Shown piece after piece: positions 18,648 to 28,893 of a stretch of 64,000 bases of DNA (positions are counted from its first letter, which is position 1; every line of letters starts with the position of its first letter). The stretch is from Maricaulis maris MCS10 (lineage in GTDB: Bacteria; Pseudomonadota; Alphaproteobacteria; Caulobacterales; Maricaulaceae), in the NCBI RefSeq assembly GCF_000014745.1, contig NC_008347.1:3054001-3118000 (forward strand), in the 5' to 3' direction. A program made the translations under genes and the position numbers. The notes beneath the pieces are model-generated. The model ran no database searches. It had not been told where the DNA came from and saw nothing but the letters and a program-made list of their open reading frames with translations.

Positions 18648-18959
18648 ATGACCAGGTTCAACATCAAGACATTTGCAGGCCTGCTTGCCGTCGCAACGCT
18701 CACGGCGGTTGCGGGCTGTGCCACCACCGCTGACGATGAAGTGGCCGAAGCCCTTCCCGATCACGGCCTCACAAGCGACGGGGATCGCTTCACCTGCCGA
18801 CGCATCCAGGTTACCGGAACACGGCAGCGGGAGCGCATCTGCTATACCGAAGCCGAGTGGGAGGCCTATCAGGAGCGTGTCCGCCAGGGTGTCGATGCTG
18901 TCCGCAACGGAGATCGCGGCGACGCTCGCCCGGCCGAGTTCGGCGGCCCGGGCGAGTAA
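18648..18959 (+). CDS. Small predicted lipoprotein
   Basis: 103 residues from the ATG at 18648. The signal peptide ends AVAGC, a lipobox, so the mature protein would begin at Cys near residue 24. The remainder has a conserved-looking patch FTCRRIQVTGTRQRERICYT with two cysteines, then a charged tail. I do not recognise a functional domain; small proteins with a CRRIxVTGTR-type motif are common in related alphaproteobacteria. An in-frame upstream start at 18543 would bury the signal peptide and is rejected. Confidence 0.75.
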   Translation: MTRFNIKTFAGLLAVATLTAVAGCATTADDEVAEALPDHGLTSDGDRFTCRRIQVTGTRQRERICYTEAEWEAYQERVRQGVDAVRNGDRGDARPAEFGGPGE

Positions 18960-18997
18960 CGGGGCCAGCGTCGCTGGATTCCGTGAAGCAGACTTGA

Positions 18998-19025
18998 TTG
19001 ACTCTCAAGCGGGCATGCGTATAAC
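18998..19025 (+). promoter_or_regulatory. Sigma-70-like promoter for rplU-rpmA
   Basis: TTGACT (18998-19003), a 16-bp spacer and TATAAC (19020-19025) form a near-consensus housekeeping promoter. It lies about 150 bp upstream of the rplU start, leaving a leader of roughly 145 nt. Confidence 0.6.
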
Positions 19026-19176
19026 GCCCGCTCCTGCTCGCGCGGCCTGCCGTCGCGGGCCCATAATTCATGAACAACGCTCCGGGCATACGGGGTGAAG
19101 AAAAAGGACCCGCCGGCCAACAGGATCAGGATGATCCCGCGGTATCGGACGGATCGGACAAAAGGATAGAACGATC

Positions 19177-19848
19177 ATGTTTGCAGTGATCAAGACCGGC
19201 GGTAAGCAATACCGCGTTGCCGCTGGCGACGAAATTCGCATCGAGAAGCTCGAGGGCGCCGCTGGCGATACGCTCGACCTCGGTGATGTGCTGATGCTCG
19301 GCTCGGAAGCCGGCGTCACGGTTGGCTCGCCGACCATTGATGGCGCCCAGGTGATCGGCGAGCTGCTGGACACCAATCGCGCCCGCAAGATCATCGTCTT
19401 CAAGAAGCGCCGCCGCCAGAACTACCGTCGCACCAAGGGCCACCGCCAGTGGGGCACGGTCGTGCGGATCGCCGAAATCGTCGCACCGGGCGAGAAGGCC
19501 AAGACCGCGCTGAAGTCGACCACGGCTGAACCGAAAGCCGCTGACGCGCCGAAGGCGAAAGCCAAGGCTGCCCCGAAGGCCGAAAAAGCTGCTGCACCGA
19601 AAGCTGAAAAGGCTCCGGCCAAGAAAGCCGCAGCGCCGAAGGCCGCAGCCGCCGACGCACTGACAGAGCTGACGGGTGTGGGCCCGGCCCTCGCCACCAA
19701 GCTGAATGAAGCTGGCATCACCACGTTTGCGCAGGTCGCAGCCTGGACCGAAGCCGACCTGGACGCCCTGAGCGAGACCATCACGGGTCTCAAGGCCAAG
19801 GCAGAGAAAAACGACTGGATCAACGCCGCCAAGGCGCTGGCCAAGTAA
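19177..19848 (+). CDS. rplU: 50S ribosomal protein L21 with C-terminal helix-hairpin-helix extension
   Basis: 223 residues, about twice the usual 100-105. Residues 1-103 are a complete L21 ([20 protein letters not shown] at the start, [16 protein letters not shown] in the rRNA-binding part). Then comes an Ala/Lys/Pro linker of about 55 residues (repeating AAPKAEK-like units) and a helix-hairpin-helix-like domain [20 protein letters not shown] near 165-220. Extended L21 forms are known in alphaproteobacteria. It is followed 15 bp later by rpmA, the usual partner. Confidence 0.95.
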   Translation: MFAVIKTGGKQYRVAAGDEIRIEKLEGAAGDTLDLGDVLMLGSEAGVTVGSPTIDGAQVIGELLDTNRARKIIVFKKRRRQNYRRTKGHRQWGTVVRIAEIVAPGEKAKTALKSTTAEPKAADAPKAKAKAAPKAEKAAAPKAEKAPAKKAAAPKAAAADALTELTGVGPALATKLNEAGITTFAQVAAWTEADLDALSETITGLKAKAEKNDWINAAKALAK

Positions 19849-19863
19849 TCGGAGGACTGATCA

Positions 19864-20133
19864 ATGGCTCACAAAAAAGCAGGCGGTTCATCCCGTAACG
19901 GTCGCGACTCCGCAGGTCGCCGCCTTGGTGTGAAGAAGTATGGCGGCCAGGAAGTCATTCCCGGCAACATCATCGTGCGTCAGCGCGGCACCAAGGTGAA
20001 TCCGGGTGCCAATGTCGGCATGGGCAAGGACCACACCCTTTTCGCGCTTACCGAAGGCCGCGTGGTCTTTGCGAAAAAGTCCGGCGGCAAGGCCTTCGTC
20101 TCGGTAGAGCCGATTGCCAAAGCAGCAGAATAA
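19864..20133 (+). CDS. rpmA: 50S ribosomal protein L27
   Basis: 89 residues, normal length. It begins [20 protein letters not shown], with the conserved flexible N-terminus that reaches the peptidyl-transferase centre, and includes [20 protein letters not shown]. Starts 15 bp after rplU with GGAGGA upstream. An intrinsic terminator follows. Confidence 0.97.
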   Translation: MAHKKAGGSSRNGRDSAGRRLGVKKYGGQEVIPGNIIVRQRGTKVNPGANVGMGKDHTLFALTEGRVVFAKKSGGKAFVSVEPIAKAAE

Positions 20134-20195
20134 GCGGTTCGCACATATCCGGACCGTGTCTTGAACAGGCAGGGTCCGACAGCGCCAGACGCGTT

Positions 20196-20227
20196 AAAGG
20201 GGAGACGGACCACCGCCTCCCCTTTTT
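20196..20227 (+). terminator. Intrinsic terminator after rpmA
   Basis: AAAGGGGAG pairs with CTCCCCTTT around a short loop and is followed by a T-rich run (TTTTTATTTG). It ends the rplU-rpmA transcript, just upstream of the GNAT gene at 20255. Confidence 0.85.
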
Positions 20228-20254
20228 ATTTGTTCCCCCCGCGAGGAGAGGCTC

Positions 20255-20776
20255 ATGGGCCCGCGGATTGAAACAGAACGCCTGGTGATGCGGCTTCCCG
20301 AACTGGGAGACGCCGAGAACATCTCGACCTATCTGGGCGATTATGACGTGGCGAAGAACACCGCCCGCGTTCCCCACCCCTATCCGGCCCTGGCGGCCGA
20401 GATATGGGTGCTTGTGACCCGCGCCAGCTGGCAGCCGGGCGGCAATGTCTCACTTTCGGTGGAAATGGATGGCCAGGTTGTTGGCGGTGGCGGTGTGTTC
20501 AAACGCACGACCGACGCGGACTGGGAGATCGGCTACTGGATCGGCAAGCCCTGGTGGGGTCGCGGCCTGGCAACGGAAATGGGGCGCGGGCTGATCGGTC
20601 ATGCCCGCGACACGCTGGGCACGCGCCGTGTGATAGCCGGATACTACACCGACAACCCCGCCTCTGGGCGTGTGCTGGAAAAGCTGGGCTTCGCCCATGA
20701 AGGCCCGGGAATCCGCGCTTTCTCGATGGCCCGGATGGGACCGGCAGACATGCACGAATTGTCACTGGCGCTTTAA
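20255..20776 (+). CDS. GNAT-family N-acetyltransferase (RimJ/RimL-like)
   Basis: 173 residues; GAGGAGAGG lies just before the ATG. MGPRIETERLVMRLPELGD is the classic N-terminus of RimJ-like acetyltransferases (Acetyltransf_3). The acetyl-CoA binding region is GYWIGKPWWGRGLATEMGRG followed by the helix, and the YYTDNPASGRVLEKLGF motif closes the fold. The substrate cannot be told. It lies alone between the rpmA terminator and a convergent gene. Confidence 0.85.
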   Translation: MGPRIETERLVMRLPELGDAENISTYLGDYDVAKNTARVPHPYPALAAEIWVLVTRASWQPGGNVSLSVEMDGQVVGGGGVFKRTTDADWEIGYWIGKPWWGRGLATEMGRGLIGHARDTLGTRRVIAGYYTDNPASGRVLEKLGFAHEGPGIRAFSMARMGPADMHELSLAL

Positions 20777-20929
20777 GTGAACATTGGGCCGTACCAGCGG
20801 CGATCGTTTCGCTGCACTCGCAAACCTCGCCGACCTTTCAATTTCCGGGATTGAAACAGACTTGATGCCTCACATCAGGCTGAGCGTGTCCGGTCACTGT
20901 TGTTTCATCGATATGCCCCAGAATTTCGC

Positions 20930-21919
20930 CTAACGATCCTGCGCCGTCATAAACTCGATAAGCGAGGTTGTGCCACTGCCATCAAGATCGTCGCCTCGTC
21001 CCATTGTCCACCAGTCGCAATCAGAACACTGATAGCTGAGTTCCGTGTAAGATGTCAGTTGGCGCAATTCGACATCAGAGAGCCGTGGCAGAGACGCCGC
21101 CAACGCGGCTTCAGCTGGGCATTGCGGGCGAACGCCAAACCCGTCGACCGGACGTATGCCGGGACTTGTTGTGGTCGAAACGCTCTCGAAACGCGTTCCA
21201 TGTACGCCGTTGATTACGCGCGGCTCAAGGCGGTCTGCGCGATCAAGAATACCGTCTCCGTTACGGTCCATTTGCCCGAACGTGTTGGTCCAGCGAGCGA
21301 GCAAAGCGTCGCTGAATTCAGTGGGGGTGATCTGGCTGTCCAGATCCCGATCAAATGCCAGGAATTCGGCATCGCGCATCATTTGATCGCGCTCAGCGAG
21401 GTCGGCCCAGCAAACGTCGGAAACCTGATTGGCGTGATCGACAAAAACTCTCGGGTCGAGATCAAAAAATTCGAACATTGATAGCAACGCCGCGCGCCGG
21501 GCGGGCGTTACGTCAGGTCTGTCGCTTGCGAATACAGCGCGGGCGTCTGGATATCTGGAGCGGTACTCCGCTCTGTCGATCAGCTGATCGCGGTTCACGT
21601 CGATCCGGCGAAACTCCGCGAACCCCCAGACGCGCTCTTCCGGCGAAGCATTGAAAACTCCGGTAACCGCAACAAACACCCACGCACCCAACGCGGCTCC
21701 AACGAAAGCAGATGAAATCATGATCGGACTCCCTGGCAGTCGCGCCATCGGGCCGAAATTGGCATAGGCGCGCATGGCGTCGCGAATGACCGAGCTCGCC
21801 GACCGGCCCGCCGCACGACAGACCTCAAGAAAAGCCGCCTTCTCCTCGGGAGAGACGCGGACTTCAAGCATGCCCGTCTTCTTCGACGGACGCCTCCGGT
21901 TCGGTTTTTGCTCAGTCAT
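20930..21919 (-). CDS. Membrane-anchored ribbon-helix-helix protein with four EF-hands
   Basis: 329 residues from the ATG at 21919 (a GTG at 21949 would add ten). Residues 14-54 form an RHH-like DNA-binding module (MLEVRVSPEEKAAF then RSASSVIRDAMRAY). A single membrane segment follows at about 66-88. The C-terminal part holds four canonical EF-hand loops: DVNRDQLIDRAE (107-118), DRDLDSQITPTE (190-201), DRNGDGILDRAD (218-229) and DLDGSGTTSLIE (311-322). With the RHH in the cytoplasm, the EF-hands would be periplasmic, suggesting a calcium-sensing transmembrane regulator; this is inference. The RHH module closely matches that of the gene at 22099. Cysteines at about 170, 267, 298 and 301 could form disulfides. 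Confidence 0.8.
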   Translation of the reverse strand: MTEQKPNRRRPSKKTGMLEVRVSPEEKAAFLEVCRAAGRSASSVIRDAMRAYANFGPMARLPGSPIMISSAFVGAALGAWVFVAVTGVFNASPEERVWGFAEFRRIDVNRDQLIDRAEYRSRYPDARAVFASDRPDVTPARRAALLSMFEFFDLDPRVFVDHANQVSDVCWADLAERDQMMRDAEFLAFDRDLDSQITPTEFSDALLARWTNTFGQMDRNGDGILDRADRLEPRVINGVHGTRFESVSTTTSPGIRPVDGFGVRPQCPAEAALAASLPRLSDVELRQLTSYTELSYQCSDCDWWTMGRGDDLDGSGTTSLIEFMTAQDR

Positions 21920-22062
21920 TCGACCATCATGGAAGCCTGCACATCGCACTGTTTTCCAGCGTTTTCGCGTTCATACGCCGGAACATTCGTGTGTGGACAA
22001 GCGCCTTTCACAAAGTTTGTACGGACGGACCGATGCAAACGGCAGCATGATTTTCCGCAAAT

Positions 22063-22091
22063 GCGTGCCGGGCACGGCTTCCCCGGCACGC
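22063..22091 (-). terminator. Possible terminator downstream of the RHH-TonB gene
   Basis: GCGTGCCGGG (22063-22072) pairs perfectly with CCCGGCACGC (22082-22091) over a 9-base loop, 8 bp after the stop of the upstream gene. The T-run is poor (ATTTGC), so termination may be partial. If it works, it separates the two RHH-membrane genes transcriptionally. Confidence 0.4.
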
Positions 22092-22098
22092 ACCCCGC

Positions 22099-22653
22099 TT
22101 ATCCCGCCTCAGGTGCAAGCTTGAAGTCAAAGGCGGTGCCCTGATCCGGCAAAACGGTGCCTGTCGGGAAACACCAGTCACGCAATGCAGCGACCGCCGC
22201 AGTGACAAAGGCGTCATAGCCTTCAGGCGCATCCGGCCGGATGTTTGTCGCGCGGCCCTCCGCCGTCTGGTCAAAGCGGAGCGTGACCCGTATTCCCTCC
22301 GGCGGTACGGCAAGCCCGTCCCCGGCCGCTCCGACCGGCCAGATTGGTGCCCGCCGCTCCACACCGCCAGAACACACAGGCCTTTCGGTCGTGACAGGCT
22401 CCGTCGCGGTCGACGGCTGGCCCACCTGCAACACGCCGGCGAGCGGCAACATCAGCATCATCGTCATGATCATTCTCTGTCTCCCTGGTTTCTCGTGGAT
22501 ACGACGCGCATGAATGCGCATCGCCTTGCGAATGATCATGCTGGCCGAATGTCCGCTTGCCACGCAGGCCGACAGGAATTCGGCCTTGTCTTCCGGTGCG
22601 ACCCTGACTTCAAGCATCGCAGTCTTCTTCGGGTATCGCTTCTTCGTCCGCAT
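22099..22653 (-). CDS. Membrane-anchored ribbon-helix-helix protein with TonB-C-like domain
   Basis: 184 residues from the ATG at 22653, which has GAGGTG at the right distance. Residues 10-50 repeat the RHH module of the next gene (KKTAMLEVRVAPEDKAEF, then HSASMIIRKAMRIHA). A membrane segment at 61-78 (MIMTMMLMLPLAGVLQVG) follows, then a roughly 80-residue domain resembling the TonB C-terminus (VTLRFDQTAEGRATNIRP and VAALRDWCFPTG). Two cysteines (94, 161) may pair in the periplasm. No proline-rich TonB spacer is present, so it is unlikely to be a true energy transducer. Function unknown; it may be a transmembrane regulator related to its neighbour. Confidence 0.78.
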   Translation of the reverse strand: MRTKKRYPKKTAMLEVRVAPEDKAEFLSACVASGHSASMIIRKAMRIHARRIHEKPGRQRMIMTMMLMLPLAGVLQVGQPSTATEPVTTERPVCSGGVERRAPIWPVGAAGDGLAVPPEGIRVTLRFDQTAEGRATNIRPDAPEGYDAFVTAAVAALRDWCFPTGTVLPDQGTAFDFKLAPEAG

Positions 22654-22838
22654 GATCACCTCGGGATTTTCACGGCAGCGCCGGGCAGGACCAGGGGAAA
22701 CGGGTTCATACTGTTCGCGTTTCGTGTCCGGACCCTGCGATTTGAACGTGTGGACGCGACCTCTGCAAGAAAAGCCGTGTCCGGACATCGTATTCCACGG
22801 CAGAAACGCACTGATTTCCGCCCATTTTGCCTGTATAG

Positions 22839-25047
<2,209 letters not shown>

Positions 25048-25051
<4 letters not shown>

Positions 25052-25650
25052 TGCGGGGCCGGGCATTGCGCGGCGAGGGCCTGGGCCGCGGCATGTGTGT
25101 CGGCCTGTTCGGGGGCAGTTTCGACCCGCCCCATGAGGGCCATCTGCATGTTGCACGCACAGCCTTGCGCCGACTTGGGCTGGACCAAGTCTGGTGGCTG
25201 GTCTCGCCGCAAAACCCACTCAAGGGAGCACCGGCCGACGACTTCACCAGGCGCTACGCTGCGGTCAGCAAACTGGCCCGGCAACCCGGCATGCGGGTAT
25301 CCGATATCGAAACCCGCCTGGGCTCGACCCGGACCATAGATCTGCTGAACCACCTCAAACACTCGCATCCAGGCGTCCGGTTTGTCTGGATCATGGGCGC
25401 CGACAATCTCGCCGGCATTCATCGTTGGGCCCAATGGACCCAGATCTTCCAGGCCTGCCCTGTCGCAGTGATTGCGCGACCACAGGATGCTGTGCGGGCT
25501 CGTCTGTCCCACGCCGCCCGGCAGTTCGCGAGCTCACGCATTCGTGAAAGCATGGCCACAGCCCTGCCCCTGCAAACGGCTCCTGCATGGACCTATCTGA
25601 CAGAGCGGTTACACTCGCACTCCTCGACAGCGCTCCGCGCGCGCAACTGA
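25048..25650 (+). CDS. nadD: Nicotinate-nucleotide adenylyltransferase
   Basis: 200 residues. Adenylates nicotinate mononucleotide in NAD synthesis. Nucleotidyltransferase motifs: GGSFDPPHEGHLHVAR with the HxGH signature (HEGH), and a C-terminal SSTALR equivalent of the ISST motif. The first 15 residues before MCVGLFGG are not conserved, so translation might begin at an inner ATG at 25093, but the 4-bp overlap with proB supports 25048. Confidence 0.93.
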
Positions 25651-25680
25651 CCCTCCAATCGACGCCAACAGGACGATACC

Positions 25681-26685
25681 ATGCACGACCGGGTCTCCGG
25701 CCGCCCGAACGGCCACGCTGCGCTTGCCTTCTTTGATGACCAGCACCCGCCCGCGGGGGACTTCCTCGCCGATGTGCTGGACGGGTTTTCCCGCCAACCC
25801 AAACAATTGGCGCCAGTCTATTTCTATGACGCGGCGGGATCAGCGATCTTTGACGAGATTACCCAGTTGCCCGAGTACTATGTAACTCGGACCGAACTTG
25901 CCATCCTGGACCGTATCGGACCGGAGCTTGCGACCCTGGCCGGGCCAGGAGCCGTGGTCATCGAACCGGGTTCCGGTTCCAGCGTGAAAATCCGCAAGCT
26001 GCTCGACTCGCTGTCTGACCCCGCCTCCTATGTCGGGCTGGATATTTCCGGCAGCCACCTGGAGGCCGCCTGCCTCGAGATCGCAGCAGCCTATCCCGAG
26101 CTGCAGGTTGGCGCGATTTGTGCCGACTTCACCCAGGGGCTCGATCTCTCGCACCTGCCGCTGGAAGACGGTCGGCGAGTCATTTTCTTTCCCGGCTCCA
26201 CGGTCGGCAATTTCGAGCCGGACGGCGCCCGGCAACTGCTCGCCGGTTTCCGCCAGGCGATGCGGCCGGGAGATGCTGTCCTGATCGGCACGGACCGTGT
26301 GAAGGATCCGGCCCGTCTGATCGCTGCCTATGATGATGCTCAGGGGGTCACGGCCCGGTTCAATCTCAACCTGATCCACCGGATCAATCGGGAACTCGAC
26401 GGCACGATCGACCCGGACGGCCTGTCCCATCGGGCCGTCTGGAACGCTGACCAGTCCCGCATCGAAATGCATCTTGTGGCCGATCAGGCCCAGGAATTTC
26501 ACGTTGCCGGCCGGACCTTCCAACTGCGCGAAGGTGAAAGCATCCACACGGAGAACTCCCACAAATTTACGCAAGAAAGCTTCACTTCCCTTGCAGAATC
26601 AGTGGGTTTCAATGTCCGGTCGACCTGGTCAGACGATGCTGACCTGTTCTCGCTTCATTGGCTCGAACCCACCGCCAAAGCGTGA
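25681..26685 (+). CDS. egtD: L-histidine N-alpha-methyltransferase EgtD (ergothioneine synthesis)
   Basis: 334 residues. EgtD makes trimethylhistidine (hercynine) from histidine and SAM, the first step to ergothioneine. Motifs: PEYYVTRTELAIL near residue 60, the SAM loop IEPGSGSSVKIRKLL, VGLDISGSHL, FFPGSTVGNFEP and the C-terminal ENSHKF. Full length. The partner EgtB is not in the window. It sits between nadD and rsfS, which are usually neighbours, so it appears to be inserted in a conserved housekeeping operon. Confidence 0.93.
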   Translation: MHDRVSGRPNGHAALAFFDDQHPPAGDFLADVLDGFSRQPKQLAPVYFYDAAGSAIFDEITQLPEYYVTRTELAILDRIGPELATLAGPGAVVIEPGSGSSVKIRKLLDSLSDPASYVGLDISGSHLEAACLEIAAAYPELQVGAICADFTQGLDLSHLPLEDGRRVIFFPGSTVGNFEPDGARQLLAGFRQAMRPGDAVLIGTDRVKDPARLIAAYDDAQGVTARFNLNLIHRINRELDGTIDPDGLSHRAVWNADQSRIEMHLVADQAQEFHVAGRTFQLREGESIHTENSHKFTQESFTSLAESVGFNVRSTWSDDADLFSLHWLEPTAKA

Positions 26686-26707
26686 TATAGATGATCATTG
26701 TGTTTGG

Positions 26708-27139
26708 ATGACAGAGAGGACTCTGACCCTGTCTACAGAATTATCGCGCCGCGCTGAGCAAGAGACGGCTGCTGCCGTTCGCGTCACCGGCGATGACGGT
26801 CCCACCGAGGCCCTTGAAACCCTGATCCTCGACTCGCTTGATGACGACAAGGCGGAAGACGTCGTCGCCATCGACCTGCGCGGCAAATCATCCATCACCG
26901 ACATCATGGTCATCGCATCCGGTCGCTCAGCCAGGCACGTCGCCTCGCTGGCCGATCATCTTGTGCGCAAGCTCAAGGATGCCGGCTGCGGCAAGGCCCG
27001 CATCGAAGGGACCCAGACCAATGACTGGGTGCTCATCGATGTCGGCGATGTGATCATTCACTTGTTCCGACCGGAAGTCCGGGAATTCTACAATCTGGAA
27101 AAGATGTGGTCGGTTGAACCGGACGCGTCGGCTGGCTGA
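26708..27139 (+). CDS. rsfS: Ribosomal silencing factor RsfS
   Basis: 143 residues from the ATG at 26708. RsfS binds L14 and blocks subunit joining under starvation. Family landmarks: KAEDVVAIDLRGKSSITD, MVIASGRSARHVASLADHL, GTQTNDWVLIDVGDVIIHLF and REFYNLEKMW. The N-terminal 35 residues are a variable extension. A frame-compatible start 78 codons earlier lies inside egtD and is rejected. rlmH follows with no gap. Confidence 0.94.
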   Translation: MTERTLTLSTELSRRAEQETAAAVRVTGDDGPTEALETLILDSLDDDKAEDVVAIDLRGKSSITDIMVIASGRSARHVASLADHLVRKLKDAGCGKARIEGTQTNDWVLIDVGDVIIHLFRPEVREFYNLEKMWSVEPDASAG

Positions 27140-27610
27140 GTGAGGCTTCGCGTCGCCGCCCTGGGCCGGATCAAGTCCGGCCCTGAACGCACCCTGGTGG
27201 ACGATTATCTTGATCGTGGCACGGCGACCGGCCGGGCCATCGGTCTTGGCCCGTTTGCCGAGAGCGAAATCGACACGCGATCACTCAAGTCCTCCAGCGA
27301 TGAAAGCCGTGCCCTTGCGGCTGGCCTCGACCCGGGTGCGCGCATCGTGCTCCTTGACGAGCGGGGCAAGGCACTGAACTCGCGGCAGCTGGCCCGGCAG
27401 ATCGGTCAATGGCGTGACGAAGGGTGCCGGGAAGCTGTATTCTGCATCGGCGGCGCCGACGGACATGACCGATCGCAATTGCCGCAACCGGACCTGATGC
27501 TGTCTTTCGGCCCCGCCGTCTTTCCTCACAAACTGGTGAGAGTCATGCTGGCTGAGCAACTCTACCGGGCGGTCTCCATCCTGGCCGGCACGCCCTATCA
27601 TCGTGATTGA
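27140..27610 (+). CDS. rlmH: 23S rRNA pseudouridine-1915 N3-methyltransferase
   Basis: 156 residues with a GTG start right after the rsfS stop. SPOUT-class methyltransferase with the C-terminal knot: CIGGADGHDRSQL, LSFGPAVFPHKLVRVMLAEQLYRA split as LSFGPAVFPHKL and VRVMLAEQLYRA, and final YHRD. rsfS-rlmH is a conserved pair. Confidence 0.95.
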   Translation: MRLRVAALGRIKSGPERTLVDDYLDRGTATGRAIGLGPFAESEIDTRSLKSSSDESRALAAGLDPGARIVLLDERGKALNSRQLARQIGQWRDEGCREAVFCIGGADGHDRSQLPQPDLMLSFGPAVFPHKLVRVMLAEQLYRAVSILAGTPYHRD

Positions 27611-27642
27611 GCGTTAACCGCGAGCGAGCTAGCCTTTCCGCC

Positions 27643-28848
27643 ATGTTGAGTGTTTTCGCCGCCCTGTTGTTGTTGCAGACCCAGCCGGCCACGCCGCCGG
27701 ATGTCGACGAAGCTGCGCGTCTGGAGCAGGAAGAGCGCGACAATGCAGCCCAGGCCGAGGCCGCCCGCCTGCAGGCTGAGCAACTGGCCGACGAAGTCGC
27801 TCTCATGCAGCAACAGCTCGTCGATGTCGGCACCCGTGTCGGCGCCAGCGAAAGCGCCGCTCTGAATGCCGAGCGTGAGCTGGTCCGCCTGGCCGAGATC
27901 GAAGGGGGTCTTCTGGCCCGCCTGACCGCGGATCGAGAGACGTTGATCGACATTCTGGCGGCCATACAGCGGATTGAGAGCCAGACTCCGCCAGCAGTCC
28001 TCGCCTCACCAGATGATGCCGCAGAGGCTGCCCGGGCGGCCTCGCTGATGGCGGAGGTTGCACCCGCTTTGCGCGAACGGGCTGACCAGATCGCGGATCA
28101 ATTGACCCAATTGCGCGATGTCCGGGCCGCAATCGAGGCTGAACGTAGTACGCTTGGCGTCGCCGAGCAGGCCTTGTCCGCCCAGCGCCTGGAATTGGAG
28201 ATGCTGATTGCCGAACGCCGGGCGCTCGAAGCGCGACACCGGAACGAGGCCGTCGCCCTTCTGGAGGCCTCCAGTACAGCGGGGCAACGGGCCCGTTCGA
28301 TCCGGTCACTGATCAGCGAATTGTCCCGGATGGCCGAAGTGATGCCAACACTCAGCCCGCGCCGCATACCTCCAGACACAACAATTCCGGCCCCGAGACC
28401 ACGCCCCCCGCGAAATCTGGTCGCCGCCCGAATTCCAAACGCGCCCATGGAAACCCTGCGGTTCGCTGATGCCCGCGGTCGCCTGCGCCCGCCTGCGGCA
28501 GGCGAGATTGTGCGTGGATATGGCGAACTGGCCGAAGATGGCACAGCATCTGAAGGAATTTTCATTCGGACGCGGCCCCGTGCGCAGGTAGTATCGCCGT
28601 TCGATGGCCGGGTTGAGTTTGCCGGACCGTTCAACACATACGGCGGTCTCTTGATACTCAATGTCGGCGATGGCTACTATGTCGTGCTGGCAGGCATGGC
28701 CGTTACATATGCCAGCGTCGGACAGAGCGTGCTCGCCGGAGAGCCGGTCGGCGCAATGTCAGAGAATGCCCAACCGGCATCAGACTTGTATCTGGAGCTG
28801 AGACGGAATGACGATGCGATCGACCCGGGCCCCTGGTTCCGGACCTGA
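27643..28848 (+). CDS. EnvC-like periplasmic murein-hydrolase activator with degenerate LytM domain
   Basis: 401 residues from the ATG at 27643. A signal peptide (MLSVFAALLLLQTQPATP) is followed by a long coiled coil (about 25-230, rich in Ala/Glu/Gln/Arg), then a LytM/M23 fold near 290-400 (VVSPFDGRVEFAGPFNTYGG, VVLAGMAVTYASVGQSVLAG). The zinc-binding His/Asp residues of active M23 enzymes are missing, as in EnvC/LdpF types that activate amidases instead of cutting peptidoglycan. The order rlmH-envC-ctpA is typical of alphaproteobacteria. Confidence 0.88.
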   Translation: MLSVFAALLLLQTQPATPPDVDEAARLEQEERDNAAQAEAARLQAEQLADEVALMQQQLVDVGTRVGASESAALNAERELVRLAEIEGGLLARLTADRETLIDILAAIQRIESQTPPAVLASPDDAAEAARAASLMAEVAPALRERADQIADQLTQLRDVRAAIEAERSTLGVAEQALSAQRLELEMLIAERRALEARHRNEAVALLEASSTAGQRARSIRSLISELSRMAEVMPTLSPRRIPPDTTIPAPRPRPPRNLVAARIPNAPMETLRFADARGRLRPPAAGEIVRGYGELAEDGTASEGIFIRTRPRAQVVSPFDGRVEFAGPFNTYGGLLILNVGDGYYVVLAGMAVTYASVGQSVLAGEPVGAMSENAQPASDLYLELRRNDDAIDPGPWFRT

Positions 28849-28893
28849 TTGCAGCCGGGCTTGGCCCATCGCGCTCAAAGGACGCGAGATTGC

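Noticed and set aside
18811-19120. Minus-strand frames opposite the lipoprotein and the rplU leader
   Set aside because: No ribosome site or recognisable product. The plus-strand lipoprotein and the rplU promoter explain the region.
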